Assembly (NCBI GenBank): GCA_023257755.1
Contig: JALRBM010000033.1
Location: 1 to 7,065 of the forward strand
Length of the DNA: 7,065 bases
Source: Candidatus Saccharimonadia bacterium
GTDB taxonomy: Bacteria > Patescibacteriota > Saccharimonadia > Saccharimonadales > Saccharimonadaceae
Direction: 5' to 3'
This document shows positions 1 to 5,120 of the stretch, in pieces. Under the pieces are notes generated by a model, which was not told the DNA's origin, searched no databases, and saw nothing but the letters and a program-made list of their open reading frames with translations. Numbering within the stretch: position 1 is the first letter of the stretch; each line of letters opens with the position of its first letter. The translations under genes were made by a program, and so were the position numbers.

Positions 1-40
1 GCTACTAGTGGCAAAGGGGTTAGTAGGGTAGTTAGGGCAG

Positions 41-109
41 GAAAAAGCCCGCTCTCCTTGGAAGAGCGCATGGGGTGGATGGTCCACCGGCTCTTTCCCG
101 GAGCGGGCT
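41..109 (-). terminator. Nested-hairpin intrinsic terminator of the RHH-like gene
   Basis: Read on the minus strand, a perfect 9-bp stem (AGCCCGCTC at 46-54 pairing with GAGCGGGCT at 101-109) is followed directly by a five-T run (41-45 region), as expected of a Rho-independent terminator. Two further inverted repeats are nested inside it: AAGAGC (62-67) with GCTCTT (90-95), and GGTGGA (74-79) with TCCACC (83-88). The outer stem overlaps the TAG stop codon of the gene at 108-452. The large branched interior is unusual for a simple terminator, but the stem plus T-tract in the right orientation makes termination the simplest reading. Confidence 0.7.
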
Positions 110-452
110 AGTCGTCGCCGTTGATCCTGCGGATCACTGCATCAATTGCAGCCTCAGTGTCATCGCCAGGGAGGCTGAAGTGCAGCACGGCGATGTGACG
201 TGGTGCGTGCAGTCTTCCGGATGCGTGCCAGCGCAGGCGACCCCAAAATCCCAGGGTTGCTGGCCCCAGGTCAATGATGACTGAGGTTGGCCTGTTGACG
301 GCACCGACTGCAGCCAGGGCTGCCCACACTTTGACGGCTTGCCCGATGGCGTCGGTCGGTGTCAGGTTGTGTAGTTCGGCAGCGCCGCGCAGCTGGTCCA
401 TCACATCCTGAAGGACCGCAACGGTAACCACTTCGATGGGTCGTTCCTCCAC
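108..452 (-). CDS. Hypothetical protein with ribbon-helix-helix-like N-terminus
   Basis: This is a 114-aa protein of unrecognised family. Residues 7-46 show a beta strand (EVVTVAV) followed by two helices with the pattern LQDVMDQLRGAAELHNLTP and TDAIGQAVKVWAAL. This resembles small ribbon-helix-helix DNA-binding proteins, in which an alternating strand precedes an 'L..LA...G.S.T.AI..A' helix pair. The remainder (about 50-114) has no motif I recognise. The start is GTG at 450-452, chosen because GGGAG (460-464) lies 7 bases upstream and a near-consensus promoter lies at 490-518. A terminator follows the stop. The gene is transcribed alone and diverges from the membrane-protein gene. Hand-counted GC over 121-420 is 186/300 (62%), clearly above the roughly 52% of samples from other genes here, so it may be acquired. 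The DNA-binding assignment is inference from pattern only. Confidence 0.6.
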   Translation of the reverse strand: MEERPIEVVTVAVLQDVMDQLRGAAELHNLTPTDAIGQAVKVWAALAAVGAVNRPTSVIIDLGPATLGFWGRLRWHASGRLHAPRHIAVLHFSLPGDDTEAAIDAVIRRINGDD

Positions 453-489
453 GCTTCAACTCCCTAGTTGCCAACGGGGTAACTGTAAA

Positions 490-518
490 ATTATAACATA
501 ATTTATTCATTAAATCAA
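490..518 (-). promoter_or_regulatory. Promoter of the RHH-like gene
   Basis: On the minus strand TTGATT (513-518) is followed after exactly 17 bases by TATAAT (490-495), preceded by an extended -10 TG (TGTTATAAT). Transcription would start near 483, giving a leader of about 30 bases that contains the GGGAG ribosome-binding site. This is one of the best sigma-70-type promoters in the window. Confidence 0.75.
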
Positions 519-570
519 CAAATGAGCAGAGAACTGCAGGACTCTCTCTTTCCGCTTATGAAAATAAGTG

Positions 571-596
571 TATAATTGATGGCATAGTAACCATCA
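571..596 (+). promoter_or_regulatory. Possible upstream -10 box with small inverted repeat
   Basis: A perfect TATAAT (571-576) lies 44 bases before ATG 621. No good -35 is present at 16-18 bases. An inverted repeat TGATGG (577-582) / CCATCA (591-596) with an 8-base loop follows immediately, over the predicted start of transcription. It could be an upstream promoter with an operator-like site for the membrane-protein gene, or chance in AT-rich DNA. Confidence 0.3.
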
Positions 597-601
597 TAAA
601 A

Positions 602-630
602 TTGACTAAAGAAAACAAACATGGTAAAAT
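602..630 (+). promoter_or_regulatory. Promoter of the membrane-protein gene
   Basis: TTGACT (602-607) and TAAAAT (625-630) are separated by 17 bases, with an extended -10 TGG at 622-624. Transcription should begin around 637-639. This promoter overlaps the upstream candidate ATG (621) and places the second in-frame ATG (639) at or very near the 5' end of the mRNA, so it argues for the shorter, leaderless start. Confidence 0.6.
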
Positions 631-638
631 TTGGCAGT

Positions 639-1238
639 ATGTATAGAGGTAACGGAACGCGGGTTTTCCCGATTATCGTCGTGCTTATTGTGGTGGCGAT
701 CGCGATTGCTGCGCTTGTTTCGGTTGGCCGCAGTATCTTCGGCGGTAATACCACAACAGATCAGCCAGCCGATATTAGTCGTACGGCGCTCCTTAACACC
801 GGCTCTAACCACAGCGTCCGCATGACCGTTCGAGGCCCAATTGTTGCGGACGAAAGCTTTCGATCATACCGGGTGACCATCAGTCCGAACGACCGAATAC
901 TCTCTACCTATGCTGGATACCTCGAGCAGCCAATCGACACCAAACAGCTGCCCAATAACGTGAAGTCCTACGAAGAGTTTGTTCACGCCCTTGAGCTTGC
1001 CAATATGATAGAAGGAGCGGCCTTTACTGGAGAACAGGACGATACGCGTGGCATCTGTGCCAAGGGAAACCTATATGAGTTTGAAGTGCTGCAGGCAGGT
1101 GCGTCCATCAAGCGTCTGTGGACCTCAACCTGCCGAGGCTCGGCCGGGTCGCTCCGGGCTAACGCAACGCAGCTTCAGGATTTGTTTCTCAATCAAATTC
1201 CCGACAACCGGGACATCCTCAAAAAAGTCGACCTCTAA
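639..1238 (+). CDS. Single-pass membrane protein of unknown function
   Basis: This is a 199-aa protein with a short basic N-terminus (MYRGNGTR), one strongly hydrophobic segment at about residues 9-31 (VFPIIVVLIVVAIAIAALV), and a soluble domain of about 165 residues. By the positive-inside rule the C-terminal domain should face outside. It contains exactly two cysteines, C140 and C165, which could form a disulfide there. I do not recognise the family. Start choice: ATG 639 is preferred because the promoter at 602-630 would start transcription at 637-639. The in-frame ATG 621 would add six residues (MVKFGS) and would need the weaker -10 at 571. Neither start has a Shine-Dalgarno sequence. No terminator is visible before the next gene, whose promoter begins right after the stop. 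Confidence 0.8.
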   Translation: MYRGNGTRVFPIIVVLIVVAIAIAALVSVGRSIFGGNTTTDQPADISRTALLNTGSNHSVRMTVRGPIVADESFRSYRVTISPNDRILSTYAGYLEQPIDTKQLPNNVKSYEEFVHALELANMIEGAAFTGEQDDTRGICAKGNLYEFEVLQAGASIKRLWTSTCRGSAGSLRANATQLQDLFLNQIPDNRDILKKVDL

Positions 1239-1239
1239 T

Positions 1240-1269
1240 TTGATCACCGCCCTCGTTGACGCGTATACT
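1240..1269 (+). promoter_or_regulatory. Promoter of the HAD-mutM pair
   Basis: TTGATC (1240-1245) and TATACT (1264-1269) are separated by 18 bases. The -10 ends only 7 bases before ATG 1277, so transcription should begin at or just before the start codon. No ribosome-binding site fits between them. Confidence 0.6.
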
Positions 1270-1276
1270 GGTACTA

Positions 1277-1849
1277 ATGATACGCGCTATTATTTTTGAT
1301 TGCTTCGGCGTTCTGTACGCTCCGACGAGTACTGTTTATTTTGCAAAGTTTCCCGAGCTTCATGATGAGCTCTATGATTTGAATAAAATGTCCGATCATG
1401 GCTTTGTCGGGAAAAGGGAATATCTAGAAACCGTTGCCAGGTTGACAGGGGTGAGTGAGGAAGAGACGCTTCAGGAGTTTGCCAAGGAATACGCGGTTAA
1501 CCAGCCGGTCATCGACTATATTCGGAATGAACTAAAGCCGCGGTACAAGATCGCGCTGCTTAGTAATATCGGCCATGAATGGATAAGCGGTTTTTTTAAT
1601 GAGCATCAGCTTCATGATCTGTTTGACGAAGTCGTCATGTCGAGTCAGGAGGGTATTACCAAGCCGAACCCGCTGATTTACGAGCGCACCGCCGAGCGCC
1701 TGAGCGTACAGCCGGACGAATGCGTCATGATTGATGACCGTCAAGAGAACTGCGACGGAGCGGTCAAGGCAGGGATGCGGGCGTTTTGTTTTAGTGAGGG
1801 CGCAACCCCGGCTAGTATTCGGTCGTTTATTGAGGACGCCGATGCCTGA
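1277..1849 (+). CDS. HAD-superfamily hydrolase (subfamily IA-like)
   Basis: This 190-aa haloacid-dehalogenase-fold protein probably removes phosphate from a small molecule; the substrate cannot be told. The four HAD motifs are visible. Motif I is FDCFGVL with the nucleophile D8, motif II is LLSN with S96, motif III is ITKPNP with K129, and motif IV is MIDD with D153 and D154. A helical cap lies between motifs I and II (about 15-85). The usual second Asp of motif I (DxD, general acid/base) is F10 here. HAD dehalogenases (DxYGT) and YihX-like phosphatases also lack it, so function may differ from classical phosphatases. ATG 1277 is preferred over TTG 1256 because the canonical MIRAIIFD start follows and the promoter overlaps the longer version. 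The stop overlaps the mutM start by 8 bases, so the two are co-translated. Confidence 0.88.
   Translation: MIRAIIFDCFGVLYAPTSTVYFAKFPELHDELYDLNKMSDHGFVGKREYLETVARLTGVSEEETLQEFAKEYAVNQPVIDYIRNELKPRYKIALLSNIGHEWISGFFNEHQLHDLFDEVVMSSQEGITKPNPLIYERTAERLSVQPDECVMIDDRQENCDGAVKAGMRAFCFSEGATPASIRSFIEDADA
1832..1835 (+). promoter_or_regulatory. Shine-Dalgarno site deciding the mutM start
   Basis: GAGG lies 6 bases before ATG 1842, inside the end of the HAD gene. It supports MPELPEVE as the true N-terminus rather than the upstream in-frame ATG at 1731. Confidence 0.6.
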
Positions 1850-2855
1850 ATTACCAGAAGTAGAGACAGTCCGAAGAGGCCTTGAAAAGCTGATAATCGG
1901 CAAAGTCGTGAAAGCAGCGACGAGCAACACGCCAAAAAGCTTCCCGAACGCCCCGGCGGACGTCGAGCGATTTTTGACGGGCGCTGAAATCACGGCTGTT
2001 CGCCGCCGGGCCAAGGTGTTGATGATTGACCTGGATAACGAGTACTCGCTAATGATCCATTTGAAGATGACGGGACAGTTGGTGTATGTAGGGGTGACGC
2101 AACCATTTTCCTCGGAAGACACACGAGCCGTAAAAAACGGCTCGCTTGCCGGGGAACGGCGGTCTCCCTCAGAAAAGGTTGCGTCCCTTCCTGATCACTT
2201 TGACACTCGGGCTGCAGAGGTCCTTTCGGATGAAACATCGGAGCTTCGCTTTGGCGCGGGGCACCCGAACGACAGCTTGATCGGCGAGTTGCCCGATCGC
2301 TCCACGCGCATCATTATTGAATTTACCGATGGTTCACATCTCTATTTCAACGACCAGCGTAAATTCGGCTGGGTAAAGTTACTGCCGAGTATCGAAATTC
2401 CGAATATCGATTTTATGAAAAAAGTTGGTCCCGAACCGCTCGAAGCTGATTTTACATGGCAGGAATTTGCCGAGCGCTTTAAACGCCGGGCAAAAACGAG
2501 TATCAAGGCCGCGCTGCTTGATCAGACAGTAGTTGCGGGTGTCGGTAATATATACGCCGATGAAAGCCTGTGGGGAGCCAAGCTTCATCCCCAGCGGCTG
2601 GTCGCAACCATTACCGGCGACGAATTTCACTTGCTGTTCGATGAGCTGCGAAGCGTCATGAATCTGGCCATCGAAAAGGGCGGCAGTACGGATAAGAACT
2701 ACGTTAACGCCGAAGGAAAACGCGGCAGCTACATGGATTTTGCCCGCGTGTTCAGGCGTGAAGGTAGTCCATGTCCGCGCTGCAAGGCGACGATTGTAAA
2801 ATTCAAGGCGGCTGGCCGCGGCACACACATCTGCCCAAACTGTCAAGTACTATAA
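1842..2855 (+). CDS. mutM: Formamidopyrimidine-DNA glycosylase (Fpg/MutM)
   Basis: This bifunctional DNA glycosylase/AP lyase removes 8-oxoguanine and formamidopyrimidines in base excision repair. The N-terminus MPELPEVETV gives the catalytic Pro (P2, N-terminal after Met removal) and E3. K58 in RRRAKVL matches the conserved minor-groove lysine. GVGNIYADE (N236) belongs to the H2TH region. The C-terminal zinc finger has C311, C314, C331 and C334, with the conserved Arg R326 in AGRGTH. All key residues are intact, so it should be active. It is 337 aa, against about 270 for the family. The excess lies between KMTGQLVYV (75-83) and the strand RIIIEFTDGS (from 156), where E. coli MutM has a loop of about eight residues. 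Roughly residues 84-152 are thus an insertion, part of it encoded by a 90-bp palindromic segment. The gene overlaps HAD by 8 bases. No terminator is seen after it. Confidence 0.95.
   Translation: MPELPEVETVRRGLEKLIIGKVVKAATSNTPKSFPNAPADVERFLTGAEITAVRRRAKVLMIDLDNEYSLMIHLKMTGQLVYVGVTQPFSSEDTRAVKNGSLAGERRSPSEKVASLPDHFDTRAAEVLSDETSELRFGAGHPNDSLIGELPDRSTRIIIEFTDGSHLYFNDQRKFGWVKLLPSIEIPNIDFMKKVGPEPLEADFTWQEFAERFKRRAKTSIKAALLDQTVVAGVGNIYADESLWGAKLHPQRLVATITGDEFHLLFDELRSVMNLAIEKGGSTDKNYVNAEGKRGSYMDFARVFRREGSPCPRCKATIVKFKAAGRGTHICPNCQVL
2096..2185. repeat. 90-bp palindromic element inside mutM
   Basis: Outer arms GACGCAACCATTTTC (2096-2110) and GAAAAGGTTGCGTC (2172-2185) are inverted complements with one bulged base. 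Within them are a partial GGAAGAC/GTCTCCC pairing, a perfect 8-bp hairpin CGAGCCGT (2124-2131) / ACGGCTCG (2137-2144) with a five-A loop, and a small GCCG/CGGC hairpin (about 2148-2160). The segment is 90 bases, a multiple of three, and lies in the region absent from typical MutM. It encodes about residues 85-115. It resembles in style the palindromic elements inserted in frame in Rickettsia genes, but homology is not claimed. Confidence 0.55.
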
Positions 2856-2857
2856 CA

Positions 2858-2886
2858 TTGACTTTCTGTCTATAAAATGCTAATGT
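2858..2886 (+). promoter_or_regulatory. Promoter of the kinase-fold-like gene
   Basis: TTGACT (2858-2863) and TAATGT (2881-2886) are 17 bases apart, with an extended -10 TGC at 2878-2880. Predicted transcription start is near 2893, giving a leader of about 23 bases that is A-rich (AAACAAAAACAAAC before ATG) and has no Shine-Dalgarno sequence. The promoter begins three bases after the mutM stop. Confidence 0.5.
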
Positions 2887-2906
2887 TTACTTAAAGAAAG
2901 TAAACA
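2884..2906. promoter_or_regulatory. 9-bp inverted repeat over the predicted transcription start
   Basis: TGTTTACTT (2884-2892) and AAGTAAACA (2898-2906) are perfect inverted complements separated by AAAGA. The repeat overlaps the -10 and the predicted start of transcription and ends ten bases before ATG 2916. It is placed like an operator for a dimeric repressor. Alternatively its transcribed half could affect the leader RNA. The regulator is unknown. Confidence 0.45.
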
Positions 2907-2915
2907 AAAACAAAC

Positions 2916-3689
2916 ATGTCTGAACTATCCAATAGAGAACCACGAACCCCAGCAGAAGTCCCAGCTGATGATTTTGAGAATGGGGAAATCGCAACAGATC
3001 ACCTTTTGTATCCTCAAGTTCAGGAGGCCATGGATAATTTGAGGGCCGTCACCGCTGAAAGGGCCGAAGAAGACGATATTAAGTACACTGATGCCGGTGA
3101 GCCTATCCTGTCACCTGAGATGATCGAAGCCTGGGCAAAGAAAGAGCAGTATGGTAATAGGGTCAGGGGTACGTTCAATAACGGCGACACGTATGTTTAC
3201 GTCAAGGCCTGCAATCTTATCGAAAAAGAGGAAGAAGTTGACGATGCACTTGCGACGGCCCGTGAACTAACCGGTCGGGGCGCGCTTCATCCTGAAGCGC
3301 AATGGGCGGTCTTTGATTCATCGGGAGGCTATCAGCTAATCGTTGTTGCGCCCAAGCTTGAGGCGTGGTCGCTGGATGATGAGCTCGGGGGAGAATATGA
3401 CGATAGGTCATCGCGCCCTCATCGTGACAGCTCCCATTTAAATGAGTGGTTTCAGCGTATTGATCCCGAGTTTGTCCCTGGCCAGCCGATCCCCGAAAAT
3501 TCATTGCTGCATCATCTGAACTGGCATGAGGCCTCGCATCCAGATAACTGGGGCTGGGACAAGACGGGAACCCTCTTTCCCGTTGATGTCGAAGTGCTTC
3601 GGCCGGGGAAAGTCACTTATAAGAATTACGAACCGTGGAAGCCACAAGGCAGTAAGCCTTCAATAGAAACATACCTCTTGGATATTTAG
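2916..3689 (+). CDS. Uncharacterised protein, possible kinase-fold pseudokinase
   Basis: This is a 257-aa acidic, soluble protein without signal peptide or membrane segment; I do not recognise a named family. Its layout resembles a kinase/aminoglycoside-phosphotransferase fold. Residues 79-98 (GNRVRGTF...TYVYVKAC) look like the N-lobe strands, with K97 at the ATP-lysine position. A Glu-rich helix follows (102-118). YQLIVVAPKLEAW (139-151) resembles strand 5 and hinge. HEASHPDN (204-211) lines up with the HGDLHPGN catalytic loop, and FPVDVEV (221-227) with the metal-binding IDFE/IDWE motif (D224). In that alignment H204 and N211 are kept but the catalytic Asp is A206, so it would be a pseudokinase or a divergent enzyme. 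Residues 1-60 are acidic and probably flexible. Two Trp-rich stretches (203-214) are notable. Real gene: high confidence. Kinase fold: inference, about even odds. Confidence 0.75.
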   Translation: MSELSNREPRTPAEVPADDFENGEIATDHLLYPQVQEAMDNLRAVTAERAEEDDIKYTDAGEPILSPEMIEAWAKKEQYGNRVRGTFNNGDTYVYVKACNLIEKEEEVDDALATARELTGRGALHPEAQWAVFDSSGGYQLIVVAPKLEAWSLDDELGGEYDDRSSRPHRDSSHLNEWFQRIDPEFVPGQPIPENSLLHHLNWHEASHPDNWGWDKTGTLFPVDVEVLRPGKVTYKNYEPWKPQGSKPSIETYLLDI

Positions 3690-3708
3690 GGTGGGAGTAC
3701 GATATAAT
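3678..3708 (+). promoter_or_regulatory. Promoter of holA
   Basis: A perfect TATAAT (3703-3708) ends eight bases before the GTG start. The best -35 candidate is TTGGAT (3678-3683), at a long 19-base spacing and lying across the end of the preceding gene. Transcription would start at about 3715-3717, making the mRNA essentially leaderless. Read-through from the upstream gene is also possible, since no terminator separates them. Confidence 0.5.
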
Positions 3709-3716
3709 AATCTCTA

Positions 3717-4628
3717 GTGATTACACTTTTAACTGGTGAAAATACCTTCGAAGTTAGCCGCGCCATGAAGCGGCTTATTTCTCGTTTTGACGGAGCGCCG
3801 GAGATTATTGATGGTGTTGAGTTGGAACTGCGTCAGCTGCCCGATCTTTTGATGGGGGCGATGCTTTTCGCGCCAAACCGGCTGGTTATTATTAAGCGAC
3901 TGGCGGACAACAAAGCGCTATGGGAGGGGCTCGACAATTGGCTGCCGAGGGTTTCGGAGGACGTTCACCTGGTCTTAGTGGATGAAAAGCCGGACAAACG
4001 GACACGAACCTACAAAGCGTTGCAAAAGCTGGCCGATGTCCGTGAGTACAAGCCTTGGGGCGAGCGGGATACGCTGCAGGCGGAAAAATGGGTGAAAGAG
4101 GAGGCCGCCGCTTTAAACATTGGCCTTGATGCCAGGATGATCAAGCAGCTGGTGGAAAGAGTGGGGAATGACCAGTGGCTGTTGTTTCAGGCGCTGCAAA
4201 AGCTACGGTTTCTTGAGACGGTAACGCCGCAAGTTATCGAGGATATTATTGAGGCCAATCCGGCTGAGAACGTATTTAACTTGTTTGACACGGCACTTCG
4301 GGGCGACTTGAAGAAGCTGGCCGACATGATCGAAACGCTCCGTCTCGGTGAAGATCCGTACCGCTTGTTCGGGTTGGTGAGTTCTCAGGCGTTTCAGTTG
4401 CTCGCGCTTGGTCTAGGCGACAAACCTTCTACCGAATTAGCAAAGGACTTGGTTGCACATCCGTTTGCGCTTTCCAAACTAGCACCGCACGCCAAAAAAC
4501 TTGGGCCGGCGGGAACAAAAAAAGTGTTCGCTGCGTTTGTTGAGGCCGATGCGGCTATGAAAACGTCAGCCATTGATCCATGGCTTTCTATTGAACGCGC
4601 GCTTATGAAGGTGGCGGCCTTAAAATAA
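3717..4628 (+). CDS. holA: DNA polymerase III subunit delta
   Basis: The delta subunit of the clamp-loader complex opens the beta sliding clamp during replication. The protein is 303 aa, slightly short of the usual 330-345. It begins with the family-typical strand and turn MITLLTGENTFEVSRAMKRLI, then LPDLLMGAMLFAPNRLVIIKRL and a VHLVLVDEKPDKRTRTYKAL segment, matching the delta N-terminal AAA+-like domain without a functional Walker A. The middle (about 135-200) and the C-terminal collar domain (AENVFNLFDTALRGD, then EDPYRLFGLVSSQAFQLLALG) follow in the expected order. The start is GTG, chosen because ITLLTGEN begins directly there and the -10 lies 8 bases upstream; the GGGAG at 3693-3697 is too far to serve it. 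holA next to rpsT is a frequent bacterial neighbourhood, which supports the call, although here the two converge. Confidence 0.92.
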   Translation: MITLLTGENTFEVSRAMKRLISRFDGAPEIIDGVELELRQLPDLLMGAMLFAPNRLVIIKRLADNKALWEGLDNWLPRVSEDVHLVLVDEKPDKRTRTYKALQKLADVREYKPWGERDTLQAEKWVKEEAAALNIGLDARMIKQLVERVGNDQWLLFQALQKLRFLETVTPQVIEDIIEANPAENVFNLFDTALRGDLKKLADMIETLRLGEDPYRLFGLVSSQAFQLLALGLGDKPSTELAKDLVAHPFALSKLAPHAKKLGPAGTKKVFAAFVEADAAMKTSAIDPWLSIERALMKVAALK

Positions 4629-4658
4629 AATACGCCCCAGGTTGGGGGCGTATTTTTT
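4627..4658. terminator. Bidirectional terminator between holA and rpsT
   Basis: A perfect 12-bp stem, AAAATACGCCCC (4627-4638) with GGGGCGTATTTT (4645-4656), closes a six-base loop. Six Ts end it on the plus strand. On the minus strand the stem is followed by the T-rich complement of 4617-4630. It therefore serves both converging genes and begins within the holA stop codon. Confidence 0.93.
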
Positions 4659-4668
4659 AAATCGGGGC

Positions 4669-5049
4669 TTATTTTGCGGCTTTTTTAGCAGCAGGCTTTT
4701 TGGCTGGAGCTTTTTTGGCTGCAGGTTTTGCTGCGGGTGTCTTAGCGGCTGGTTTAGCAGCGGTTTTAGTCTTTGGGGCGACGGCCTTCTTTGTTGAGGC
4801 AAGCTTTACGCCGGCGTCTTTGGCTACCTTGGACAGCTGGCTCTTGCGGCGGGCGACGGTGTTTTTCTTCAGAAGCTTCTTCTTAACGGCTGTATCGAGC
4901 TCGCTGTGAGCTTTTGAAAGGCCTTCGCTGGTTGGCTTTGCAAGAAATGCCTTGACCGCGCCTTTGATGTCACGCTTGATACCGACATTGCGGTCGCGGC
5001 GCTTTGCGGTCTGCTTCATGCGTTTAATGGCTGATTTGATGATTGGCAT
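4669..5049 (-). CDS. rpsT: 30S ribosomal protein S20 with basic C-terminal tail
   Basis: S20 binds 16S rRNA in the body of the 30S subunit and is needed for early assembly. Residues 1-85 match the family: MPIIKSAIKRMKQTAKRRDRN, the internal helix region AHSELDTAVKKKLL, and the conserved KKNTVARRKSQLSK motif (61-74). The usual length is about 86 aa; this protein is 126 because of a tail (86-126) made almost only of Lys, Ala, Pro and Thr in repeats such as AAKP and PAAKK, similar to histone-H1-like tails. The tail probably stays flexible and may bind RNA; that is inference. Translation starts at ATG with a good AAGAGGT ribosome-binding site. The gene is single, converges on holA and diverges from the P-loop kinase gene. 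Confidence 0.96.
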   Translation of the reverse strand: MPIIKSAIKRMKQTAKRRDRNVGIKRDIKGAVKAFLAKPTSEGLSKAHSELDTAVKKKLLKKNTVARRKSQLSKVAKDAGVKLASTKKAVAPKTKTAAKPAAKTPAAKPAAKKAPAKKPAAKKAAK

Positions 5050-5057
5050 GTAATGTT

Positions 5058-5064
5058 ACCTCTT
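5058..5064 (-). promoter_or_regulatory. Strong ribosome-binding site of rpsT
   Basis: AAGAGGT on the minus strand, 8 bases before the ATG. It is the clearest Shine-Dalgarno sequence in the window and contrasts with the leaderless or SD-less starts of most plus-strand genes. Confidence 0.75.
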
Positions 5065-5091
5065 AAAAGTTATAGATACAATCAAGGAGTG

Positions 5092-5120
5092 ATTATAAGG
5101 GAAAAGCATGCAATTGTAAA
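5092..5120 (-). promoter_or_regulatory. rpsT promoter
   Basis: On the minus strand TTTACA (5115-5120) and a perfect TATAAT (5092-5097) are exactly 17 bases apart. Transcription should begin near 5085, with a leader of about 35 bases. Its -35 overlaps that of the divergent kinase promoter. Confidence 0.8.

Noticed and set aside
31..110. Integron attC-like site after the GC-rich gene
   Set aside because: The nested inverted repeat and a GTTAGGG at 31 are suggestive, but there is no matching RYYYAAC core on the other side. The T-run fits a terminator better.
75..284. Plus-strand open frame of 69 codons
   Set aside because: It lies antisense to the better supported 108-452 gene, which has a promoter, ribosome-binding site and terminator. 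It also has no recognisable protein pattern.
1256..1276. TTG start giving a seven-residue longer HAD protein
   Set aside because: It overlaps the -10 box at 1264-1269, and the family-typical start MIRAIIFD begins at the ATG at 1277.
1731..1841. N-terminal extension of MutM from the upstream in-frame ATG
   Set aside because: MutM needs Pro right after the initiator Met as its nucleophile. MPELPEVE begins at 1842 with its own GAGG site, and the extension lies within the HAD gene.
1532..2122. 196-codon minus-strand frame
   Set aside because: It is antisense to HAD and mutM, both of which have clear family motifs. Its translation is compositionally odd and has no domain.
2124..2144. Hairpin with A-rich loop read as a terminator inside mutM
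   Set aside because: No T-tract follows the stem on either strand, and it lies in the middle of an intact coding frame.
3693..3697. GGGAG as ribosome-binding site for holA
   Set aside because: It is 19 bases from the GTG start, too far, and it lies upstream of the -10 box, so it would not be in the mRNA.
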